A DNA stretch of 64,000 bases from Theocolax elegans (lineage: Eukaryota; Arthropoda; Insecta; Hymenoptera; Cerocephalidae), in contig CM047428.1 in assembly GCA_026168455.1 (NCBI GenBank), forward strand, positions 39,601,028 to 39,665,027, in the 5' to 3' direction. This document shows positions 22,106 through 31,289 of this stretch, one piece after another. Within the stretch, counting starts at the first letter, position 1, and each line of letters begins with the position of its first letter. The notes under the pieces were generated by a model that worked only from the letters and a program-made list of their open reading frames with translations, was not told the origin of the DNA and made no database searches. Both the position numbers and the translations under genes were made by a program.

Positions 22106-24600
22106 TATGAAAACGCGTCATTTAAATTTGAAATCGCCATTTTTCAGAATTCGATCAACTACCCTTAGCGTTTTTTGTACCTAGCGGACACATCGCACCA
22201 TTTGTTTTCAAACTATAAGGGCTCACTCGAAAGGTCTTGGAAAAAGCTACCACCTTATGCAGACTTAAATTGGGCAACGCACCCTTAAGGGGTTTAAAAT
22301 CGCCATTTTTCTGATATCGATCAACTTCCCTTAGCGTTTTTTGTACCAAACGGACACTTCGCTCCATTTGTTTTCAACTTATAATGGCTCAATCGAAAGG
22401 TCATGGAAGAAGCTATCATTTTATGCAGCGTCAGATTGGGCGAAGCACCCTTAAGGGGGTTGAAATCGCTATTTTACTATATTCGATCAAGTACCCTTAG
22501 CGTTTTTTGTACCAAACGGTCACTTGGCACCATTTGTTTTCAACTTATAAGGGCTCAATTGAAAGGTCTTGGAAAAAGCTATCATTTTATGTAGAGTCAC
22601 ATTGGGCGATGCACCCTTAAGGGGGTTTAAAACGTCATTTTTCTGAATTCGATAACTACCCTTAGCGTTTATGTATCTAGCGGGCACTTCGCACCATTTG
22701 TTTTCAAACGATAAGGGCTCACTTGAAAGGTCTTGGAAAAAGCTACCACCTTATGCAGACTTAGATTGGGCGACGCACCCTTAAGGGGGTTAAAAACGCC
22801 ATTTTTCTGATCTCAATCAACTACCCTTAGCGTTTTTTGTACCAAACGGACACTTCGCTCTATTTGTTTTCAACTTATAATGGCTCAATCGAAAGGTCTT
22901 GGAAAAAGCTAACATTTTATGCAGCATCAGATTGGGCGAAGCACCCTTAAGGGGGTTGAAATTGCCATTTTTCAGAATTCGATCAACTACCCTTAGCGTT
23001 TTTTAGACCAAACGGACATTTCGCTCCTTTTGTTTTCAACTTATAATGGCTCAATCGAAAGGTCTTGCAAAAAGCTATCATTTTATGCAGCGTCAGATTG
23101 GACGAAGCACCCTTAAGGGGGTTGAAATCGCCATTTTTCAGAATTCGATCAACTACCCTTAGCGTTTTTTGTACCAAACGGTCACTTAGCGCCATTTGTT
23201 TTCAACTTATAAGAGCTTAATCGAAAGGTCTTGGAAAAAGCTACCATTTTATGCAGACTCAAATTGGCGACGCACCCTTATGGGGGTTCAAATCACCATT
23301 TTCCTGATCTCGATCAACTACCCTTAGCGTTTTTTGTACCAAACGGACACTTCGCTCCATTTGATTTCAACTTATAATGGCTCAATCGAAAAGTCATGGA
23401 AAAAGCTATCATTTTATGCAGCGTCAGATTGGGCGAAGCACCCTTAAGGGGGTTGATATCGCCATTTTTCAGAATTCGATCAACTACCCTTAGCGTTTTT
23501 TGTACCAAACGGACACTTCGCTCCATTTGATTTCAACTTATAATGGGTCAATCGAAAGGTTTTGGAAAAAGCTATCATTTTATGCAGCATCAGATTGGGC
23601 GAAGCACCCTTAAGGGGGTTGAAATTGCCATTTTTCAGAATTCGATCAACTACCCTTAGCGTTTTTTAGACCAAACGGACATTTCGCTCCTTTTGTTTTC
23701 AACTTATAATGGCTCAATCGAAAGGTCTTGCAAAAAGCTATCATTTTATGCAGCGTCAGATAGGACGAAGCACCCTTAAGGGGGTTGAAATTGCCATTTT
23801 TCAGAATTCGATCAACTACCCTTAGCGTTTTTTGTACCAAACGGTCACTTAGCGCCATTTGTTTTCAACTTATAAGAGCTCAATCGAAAGGTCTTGGAAA
23901 AAGCTACCATTTTATGCAGACTCAGATTGGGCGACGCACCCTTATGGGGGTTCAAATCACCATTTTCCTGATCTCGATCAACTACCCTTAGCGTTTTTTG
24001 TACCAAACGGACACTTCGCTCCATTTGTTTTCAACTTATAATGGGTCAATCGAAAGGTTTTGGAAAAAGCTATCATTTTATGCAGCGTCAGATTGGGCGA
24101 AGCACCCTTAAGGGGATTGAAATTGCTATTTTCCTTTATTCGATCAACTACCCTTAGCGTTTTTTGTACCAAACGGTCACTTAGCACCATTTGTTTTCAA
24201 CTTATAAGGGCTCAATCGAAAGGTCTTGGAAAAATCTATCATTTTATGTAGAGTCAGATTGGGCGATGCACCCTTAAGGGGGTTGAAATCGCCATTTTTC
24301 AGAATTCGATCAACTACCCTTAGCGTTTTTTGTACCAAACGGTCACTTAGCACCATTTGTTTTCAACTTATAAGGGCTCAATCGAAAGGTCTTCGAAAAA
24401 GCTACCATTTTATGCAGACTCAGATTGGGCGACGCACCCTTATGGGGGTTCAAATCACCATTTTCCTGATCTCGATCAACTACCCTTAGCGTTTTTTGTA
24501 CCAAACGGTCACTTGGCACCATTTGTTTTCAACTTATAAGGGCTCAATCTAAAGGTCTTGGAAAAAGCTATCATTTCATGCAGAGTCATACTGGGCGAGG
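22106..24600 (+). repeat. Left terminal array, ~15 units of a ~166-bp repeat
   Basis: Each unit contains CGATCAACTACCCTTAGCG, a TTTTGTACCAAACGG block, GTTTTCAACTTATAA, TCGAAAGGTCTTGGAAAA and GGGCGA(C/A)GCACCCTTA. The step is 164-168 bp. Some neighbouring pairs share variants (for example an AGACCAAACGG unit at about 23010 and 23668), giving a ~332-bp or longer super-period. Short frames in both strands repeat with the unit and are not genes. Confidence 0.93.
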
Positions 24601-24654
24601 TATGTTTAAGTAAGATTCTTATGAATAATGAGTGACAGTATTTAATTAAGTCTC

Positions 24655-24870
24655 CGAACTTTGCGTTAACCAGAACCACGACGAGGACGTGCCGGAGCTT
24701 CGGTTCCACTTTTTTTTTTTTTAAATTTTCTGTTTTTTTATTTTTTTGTGTTTTTTACTTTTTATGTTTTTTTTTATTTTTTGTGGGTTTTTATTTTTTT
24801 TTGTTTTTTTTTAATTTTTTTTATTTTATTTTTTAATTAATATTTGTCTTTTGTTTTCCTGATTTTATTT
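24655..24870 (+). repeat. Inner end block and T-rich tract (left)
   Basis: AACCACGACGAGGACGTG followed by CTTCGGTTCCACT runs directly into ~150 bp of nearly pure T with rare A and G. The mirror image occurs at 31019-31180, so the block is part of the inverted ends and not chance low complexity. Confidence 0.8.
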
Positions 24871-24912
24871 TGATCTGATTTTGTAATTGAAATTCGTTAA
24901 GAAAATTACACA

Positions 24913-26469
24913 TTATTTTGTTAATTTAATATTTTTTAAAAATTCTGTTGTTGAAGTTTCAAAATTGGGAACTGCGTTGAGATGAATATTAATGTTATAA
25001 CATTTTTTCTTGGTCATAATTGTATCATCGCTAGTAAGTAAGGCATCTCTCAATAATATCTTTTTATTTTTTGTTTGTTTCGTAATTTGAACTTTTTGAA
25101 GAAGTGCTGCAATTGATTTCCGAGCTGCATTCATATTAGCTTCACGAAAATCTACACATAGTTCTGTACAAATATTGTACGCCCACGAACATACGTGAAT
25201 TCCGCAATTATTTTGTGAAGATGAATCCTGAGATATTTGTGTGGGTATATCGCGGGGAACAAACAGTGACCATTTAGACCACTCTATTAGTTGCAAAGAG
25301 TGAGTCTCCATAAATGCACATAATCTAAATACCCAATCTTTTTTTGGATGCATATGTAACGAATCTAAATATACTATTATTTTTCTACTTAAAAAAACAA
25401 CGAATAACGACCAATGTTTAAATGGCTTATCTTGATGCACAGGTAACAACCAAACATCATGGTCCCAAAGATTTGATTGTAATACCCAGCTTTTGAATCC
25501 AAGACTAACGTGTTTCTTATCGATAATCATAGAAACTAAAAATGTTTCAAAAGGTAGAGCTTGTAATTGCGTATACTCTTTAGAAGAAATAACTATCAAA
25601 AAAGCATTTATTATATTGTCGTCAACTAATTCTGCTGGTAATAGTGTGTTGAAACTCGCGTGAGACAATTGAATTCCAGCAATATTATTTGAAATCCAAG
25701 GAAAATTCGCTGGATACTGTGCATTTTTACTGAAAAAATTTTGTAAAATATTCTCAATATCTGGCTTTTTATTTATGGATTCAGATACATTTACTGCACG
25801 TTCGGGTAACTTATCGTACAAATTATGTTTTTCATCATACTCCTTATTTTTGTACGTGGTACGTAGCACACTATGTAATTCTGTTACATCTATAAATTCG
25901 TTCGGTACAAGTTCTGGCAGCAAATCATTATCAACGTATAACTCATCAGGTTTAAAAGTTTTTAATGCGGGATCCAGAATTTCATTGTTTCCACTATTAC
26001 TATTAATAGATATATGTTTAAGCGCGTCATTTTTTGCATGAAATGTTGATATTTCTTCGACAACCGTGTCGACAATGTTATCAGCTGACAAAGTTAAAGT
26101 GACATCTTTAACGGAATCACATCCTGTATTTAAATTAAAAGGGACATTTGAAAATAATTTATCAGCTTGCGATTCACGCAGTTTAGTGTAATGATTTTTA
26201 ATAGCTTTTTTTTTTAATCTGTAAATATCATAACACTTAGTAACGTATTTTTTTAATGTTTTGCGGTGTAGTTTATCTTTTTTAAGTACGTATTTACAAA
26301 CGTCTATCCATATGGAATCATTTGTTTTGTATATTAACGGAGCTTGAGATTTTTTAAATAGTTCGATATCCTTATTTCGGAGATTTGTGTCCTGATTGTT
26401 ATGAAATAAGGCATCTGCAATACTCTCTGCGGTAAAGTAACCATCGTAGCTTTGTTTTGAAAAACTCAT
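24913..26469 (-). CDS. Ulp1/SENP-like (C48) cysteine protease, transposon-encoded
   Basis: An intact 518-residue frame starting at ATG 26469. The C-terminal half carries a papain-like C48 catalytic set: His352 in KHWSLFVV, Asp369 in VYLDSLH, and Cys422 in NNCGIHVC, with Gln residues shortly before the Cys (PTQ, SQN) as candidates for the oxyanion Gln. Enzymes of this fold cleave ubiquitin-like (SUMO-type) conjugates or polyproteins; the substrate here is unknown. The N-terminal ~270 residues are not recognised and have a basic Lys-rich patch near residues 60-100 (KKDKLHRKTLKKYV). The gene points away from the transposase gene with a 260-bp gap between them. The Ser-rich spacing just before the catalytic Cys is unusual. 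No stop or frameshift is visible. It could be a cargo or accessory transposition protein, but function is inferred. Confidence 0.85.
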   Translation of the reverse strand: MSFSKQSYDGYFTAESIADALFHNNQDTNLRNKDIELFKKSQAPLIYKTNDSIWIDVCKYVLKKDKLHRKTLKKYVTKCYDIYRLKKKAIKNHYTKLRESQADKLFSNVPFNLNTGCDSVKDVTLTLSADNIVDTVVEEISTFHAKNDALKHISINSNSGNNEILDPALKTFKPDELYVDNDLLPELVPNEFIDVTELHSVLRTTYKNKEYDEKHNLYDKLPERAVNVSESINKKPDIENILQNFFSKNAQYPANFPWISNNIAGIQLSHASFNTLLPAELVDDNIINAFLIVISSKEYTQLQALPFETFLVSMIIDKKHVSLGFKSWVLQSNLWDHDVWLLPVHQDKPFKHWSLFVVFLSRKIIVYLDSLHMHPKKDWVFRLCAFMETHSLQLIEWSKWSLFVPRDIPTQISQDSSSQNNCGIHVCSWAYNICTELCVDFREANMNAARKSIAALLQKVQITKQTKNKKILLRDALLTSDDTIMTKKKCYNINIHLNAVPNFETSTTEFLKNIKLTK

Positions 26470-26729
26470 TTTCTCTGTTTAAGCTAAGAATGCATACGTC
26501 ATATGGTGAAAATCAAACCCTGTTTTAATATTCGGCGCACTAAGCTTACCTTCTTGAAACAATTATCCTGTTACACAGCTTTTTAAAGATTGAATGCAAA
26601 CGTATATGTAATGTAAAGTTTTTGTTTAAAAAACTCGTCAGCACAACATATTTATTACCTTCGTTACAAGATGGATAATTTTGTTTTGTAGATGTAATTT
26701 AATTTGTTTTTTCACGCATACAAGAGAAT
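26470..26729. promoter_or_regulatory. Divergent intergenic region between protease and transposase
   Basis: 260 bp separate the start codons of two divergent genes, so promoters for both must lie here or in introns not visible. The stretch is AT-rich with no clear TATA box at a convincing distance on either side. Assignment rests on position only. Confidence 0.45.
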
Positions 26730-27744
26730 ATGAGTGAAACGGATTCTTCAGCGACGCCTCATGATACAGATAAAATCATTTTAGAAAGTTTAATGGATGA
26801 ATCTGAAGGCGAGTTAACACCAACTCAAAATAATCATATGCTGCGTGACCATATAAGTGACAATGAAGAATACGAGCATTCAAAGCAAAGAAAAATTGCT
26901 TGTACTTCGTGCGACAAAAGTCTAGAAAAGAAAGCTAGATCAGACGTAATAATTAAAGATTTTAATGTCTATTGTAAAAAGTGTTATAAAAGCTTTCATA
27001 AGTTTATGATGAATAGACTCGAAGCACCAAGTACATCAAAAAATTATGAACCAAAAGTTGAAAAAAATGTCAGCATAAATGTATCTGGCGGAGCTGAATC
27101 AGCTGACAACGTATATGTTGCTGCAGAAAATGCTTCAGATGATTATTTCATTAACAGCAACCAAAATATTGGAAATACTTTATCAAACTCTGTAACCCTT
27201 GACTTTCCTTATACTTTGGGATCACATAAATCATGTATATTTAGATGTAATTAGCACTTAAGGTTACAGGTTGTTCCAAATCATATACGTATAAAGATTT
27301 TCAATATAATCGGATTTTATGTTCCCAAAACTGCACGTTGTTTTAATCACATTTTACAGAAAAAAATGATATACCTGACCTAGAAATACAGACATTAATC
27401 CTACAAAACAACTAATGTGCAATGAATGCTTCTGAAGTTAGCTTATATTTACATTCGTTGCGACACACAGATACTAAATCTTTAAATGATGATCATTTTA
27501 ATATTATTTCAGAATCTCAGCTTACCAGTCGGACTGGCTTAAATAAAACAAACTTCCATGGAATGTTAACATTTATTAATGCAATCAAAATTACAAAAAA
27601 AAAGTCATTTGCTTTAGGAATTTTCCTTTGGAAATTTAAACATGGACACACAAATGAAATGTTCTCAGTTATTTTCAATATCCCAAGAGCAACGATAGAA
27701 CGTTATTTTAACCTAGTGAGAGATGAATTCGTCGCCTCCGAATA

Positions 27745-28075
27745 AAAACATTCTAACTCAGAAATCGCTTGGAAAATACGTTAACTCAGAATTCGCTTGG
27801 AGTACACGTTAACTCAGAAATCGCTTGGAGAACACGTTAACTCAGAATTCGCTTGGAGAACACGTCAACTCAAAAATCGCTTGGAAAACACGTTAACTCA
27901 GAATTCGCTTGGAGAACACGTTAACTCAGAAATCGCTTGGAGAACATGTTAACTCAGAAATTGCTTGGAAAACACGTTAACTCAAAATTCGCTTGGACAA
28001 CACGTTAACTCAAAAATCGCTTGGAGAAGACTTTAACTCAAAAGTTGCTTGGAGAACACGTTAATTCAGAGGATG
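27745..28075 (+). repeat. ~31-bp tandem repeat array in the left arm
   Basis: About ten units of a GTTAACTCAGAATTCGCTTG-type motif followed by GAGAACAC, with alternating AATTCG and AAATCG forms. The mirror copy in the right arm is at 29335-29645. Confidence 0.92.
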
Positions 28076-28215
28076 ATTTTTGGCGCCTCGATTTAAGTTG
28101 GCACCACTGCCAAAAATTTTTAACAGTTCAAGAATAAATAAAAAAACTTTCATATATTTATACACGTATTTTTTTTTTAATTTCTCTAAGCGTTCTTATT
28201 ATACACTAATGCGTT

Positions 28216-28732
28216 CATCTATATAAAATAATTCATCTATTCATTTTTAACACAATATTTTATTTTCAAAATCTTACAAATTTTGAGCTGAAAAAAATAT
28301 TTATAAAACACATTGAAGCAAGTAAATAATTTTTAGAATAAAACGTAAATAATATGAAAATAAAAACAACATTTTTACTTGCATGTTTACATTAAGCGTT
28401 TGATGATGATATTTGTGCTATATAATATGATATATAATATGTAATTAATTACTATTTACTAACTATACTAATATAAAATATATACTTACAAAAATAAGTA
28501 ATCAATTTTTTCCTCTTCTTTGTTTCTCTTTTTAGTATGTTTCGGTTTATTCCCAGCAAATACACCGTAGACAGTTACATGATTATGATTTCGATTTTTG
28601 GTTATTATATTTACGTTTTTGTTCTATACATGCACTCATCTCATCATCGCAAATCGCCTATCGATCCATATATATATATGCACTAGAAACTCCAAGCGCG
28701 CAAGAATTTTTTCGGTTCTTTGATATTTGTTG

Positions 28733-28786
<54 letters not shown>

Positions 28787-29182
28787 TATTTATCATGTAT
28801 GTATGTATAATTTTCATATACTTTTATATAAATACTTTTCGTGTTATACTTTTCGTCGTAAGGGGGAATAAAGTTGAACTTTCTCCCATACAAAATATTT
28901 TTTAGATAATCGCAAAAACTAAACAAAGCAAATTTTTTAATATTTAAAAAATATTAAAAACAATACAATTATGAAATAATGCAATTTCATAAAAATAAAG
29001 TACCAGCACATCACAATGTCAATTCTTTCAAATATTTATTCTACGTTTTATAGTAGAAATAAATTTATGTACTTTTACACATTTATGGAGAGCCCGTATA
29101 AATATCGATTTCATAAAGTTATCGAAAACACTAATTTCTACGATTTTCTTAAATATTTAAAGAATTTTCCACCTTTTTTAGG
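28216..29182. other. Centre of the fold-back element, no gene
   Basis: AT-rich single-copy spacer with a TA microsatellite at about 28734-28784. A 61-codon frame over the TA run is an artefact of the microsatellite. Confidence 0.6.
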
Positions 29183-29334
29183 AGAACGCATTAGTGTATA
29201 ATAAGAACGCTTAAAGAAATTAAAAAAAAAAATACGTGTATAAATATATGAAAGTTTTTTTATTTATTCTTGAACTGTTAAAAATTTTTGGCAGTGGTGC
29301 CAACTTAAATCGATGCGCCAAAAATCATCCTCTG

Positions 29335-29645
29335 AATTAACGTGTTCTCCAAGCAACTTTTGAGTTAAAGTCTTCTCCAAGCGATTTTTGAGTTAACGTG
29401 TTGTCCAAGCGAATTTTGAGTTAACGTGTTTTCCAAGCGATTTCTGAGTTAACATGTTCTCCAAGCGATTTCTGAGTTAACGTGTTCTCCAAGCGAATTC
29501 TGAGTTAACGTGTTTTCCAAGCGATTTTTGAGTTGACGTGTTCTCCAAGCGAATTCTGAGTTAACGTGTTCTCCAAGCGATTTCTGAGTTAACGTGTACT
29601 CCAAGCGAATTCTGAGTTAACGTATTTTCCAAGCGATTTCTGAGT
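29335..29645 (-). repeat. ~31-bp tandem repeat array in the right arm
   Basis: Inverted copy of 27745-28075; unit CAAGCGATTTCTGAGTTAAC. Identity between the arms is very high, so the element is young or the arms are homogenised. Confidence 0.92.
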
Positions 29646-31018
29646 TAGAATGTTTTTATTCGGAGGCGACGAATTAATCAAACATTTTGTACCATTATTT
29701 CTAGGAAAAATTAATTTTGATAGGAAAAAAATCTTAGAAAATCAAACTGCGATTTCAAAAAGAATTTTCACTGAAGATAAGTCAGAATCCTTGTTAACTA
29801 TTTGGGATGGAACATATATTTACTTGCAAAAAAGTGCGAATTATGAGTTTCAAAAACTATCAAACAGTAGCCATAAGCACAGAGCTTTAATTAAGCCTAT
29901 GATAGCAGTTACAAATAACGGATTTATTTTTGATGTTTATAGACCATTTTCAGCAAATTATTCAGATGCTAAAATTTTGAACGATATTATGGATTTACAC
30001 TTTTTTAAAAAGCTTTTTATAACTGGAGACGTTTTTGTTGTTCACCGAGGGTTCCGCGACGTAGTTAAAAAACTGCAAAACGCTGGTTTCAGAGTTAAAA
30101 TTCCCTGTTACATTGACAAAGCCAAAAAAAACTTACGACAAAGCAAGCTAACTATAGTACACTGGTAACAAAAATAAGGTTTGTTGTAGAAGTTGTCAAT
30201 GGAATTTTAAAAACCCACTTTAGATATTTTGACAATACTTGGGGAAATAAAAGTATCCCACATTTAATGGGCGATTTTCGCATAGCGTGTGCTATATACA
30301 TATAACGCCTACTTTAATCGGATAGAATCCGATAAAGAAGATTGGGAATTAATAGCAGCGTTAATGCTCCAAAATTTTACTGGAGATAATAAATTGTTGG
30401 ACTTAATAAATGCAGCATGATTATTAAGAAAAAGGAAGATTTTTACAACCATGAATGCAGATGCAATACCTGAGTTTCCAAAATTGTCAGAAAAAGATCT
30501 ATATTTGATTGCTGCAGGAACTTATCAAATTAAGCAAGCTGTCTCTTATTACGGTGAGCATATTAATAAATCGGGAAAGTATGAATTTCAAATACACAAC
30601 GATAATAAAATTTTAGATTATGCTAGCAGCGAAATAACTGTATTAAATCCGCTGTTAGTGAGAGTACAAGTACTTTCTCGACATTCAAAAGCAATTCGTT
30701 ACAACGCATTTGTCTTAACTGATTTAGCAAAAACTGGCAGATATACACTTACTGCTTATTATTGCCAATGTAAGATGGCGGACGCACTGTTGGATGTTGC
30801 GCACATGTGATGTCCGTAATTTGGTACCTGGCTTATGGGCGGCATTTACCTCAATTTCAAAAACCGGCTCACTTTTTAGATGAATATTTTCAAAATAATC
30901 CTGTAATTATCGATTCAGTAGAAGAAAATTCTGATAAACATTAACAGAACATCGCAAAAAATTAGTATATTTAATAGTACTGTAATTAATTATAAATAAA
31001 ATATTTAGAAAGTAGTAT

Positions 31019-31180
31019 AAAAACCAAAAAAGACAAAAAAAAACAAAAAAGACAAAAAAACAAAAAAAAAACAAAAAACAAAAATAACAAAAAACAAAAA
31101 AGACAAAAAAAAAAAAAGAAAAGACAAAAAACAGTGGAACCGAAGATCCGACACGTCCTCGTCGTGGTTCTGGGTAAAGC
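31019..31180 (-). repeat. A-rich tract and inner end block (right)
   Basis: About 110 bp of A with scattered C and G, followed by AGTGGAACCGAAG and CACGTCCTCGTCGTGGTT. It is the inverted counterpart of 24655-24870. Confidence 0.8.
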
Positions 31181-31289
31181 AAAGATCGGATATTCGAACA
31201 CAGGCTTCGTGCATTTAATTTTGTTGAATTCGCCCGTTCATGCATGCACAAAATATTAGCTTTTTCCAATAGTTTCCAATTGAGGCCTT

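Larger units (their letters stand above)
27730..29671. mobile_element. Fold-back transposon inserted in the transposase gene
   Basis: Inverted arms of ~486 bp (27730-~28215 and ~29183-29671) begin CGTCGCCTCCGAATAAAAAC and are flanked by AATT on each side (27726-27729 and 29672-29675). Removing the element and one AATT restores the transposase frame across the site (GAT GAA TTA ATC), which fixes the boundaries. The arms carry a tandem array of ~31-bp repeats. The 970-bp centre is AT-rich and encodes nothing recognisable. AATT is palindromic, so a target longer or shifted by a few bases cannot be fully excluded. Confidence 0.92.
26730..30953 (+). pseudogene. PIF/Harbinger-type transposase with SWIM finger, inactivated
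   Basis: The N-terminus has a zinc-ribbon-like set (C58, C61, C82, C85) and an acidic leader. Next come an HKSCIFRC segment, a helix-turn-helix-like ATIERYFNLVRDE, the DDE core (first Asp in WDGTYIY at 29806; HKHRALIKPMI; VVHRGFRD, where the family has Asp instead of His at 30043-30045; Glu in FVVEVVNG at 30189), then a C-terminal YCQCK ... CAHV SWIM-type zinc finger at about 30760-30810. Breaks: TAG 27252, a frameshift in the A-run 27360-27366, TAA 27413, the fold-back insertion 27730-29671, TAA 30166, a frameshift near 30295, TGA 30418 and a frameshift between 30775 and 30800. The last frame ends at 30953. ISL2EU/IS4EU-like membership is from recalled motif similarity. Confidence 0.85.

Noticed and set aside
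22155..24540. Repeated ~70-codon frames (both strands) in the 166-bp arrays, also at 31551-33736
   Set aside because: Same period as the DNA repeat, overlapping on both strands and with start codons mostly not ATG. No evidence of coding.
27745..28075. 31-bp repeats as a CRISPR-like array
   Set aside because: There are no unique spacers; units are contiguous and mirrored in the other arm. They are part of a fold-back element in a eukaryotic genome.
28720..28905. Ile/Tyr repeat frame
   Set aside because: Translation of a TA microsatellite.
30907..31269. 120-codon Phe-rich 'membrane' frame
   Set aside because: It is the reverse reading of the A-rich tract at the transposon's inner end.
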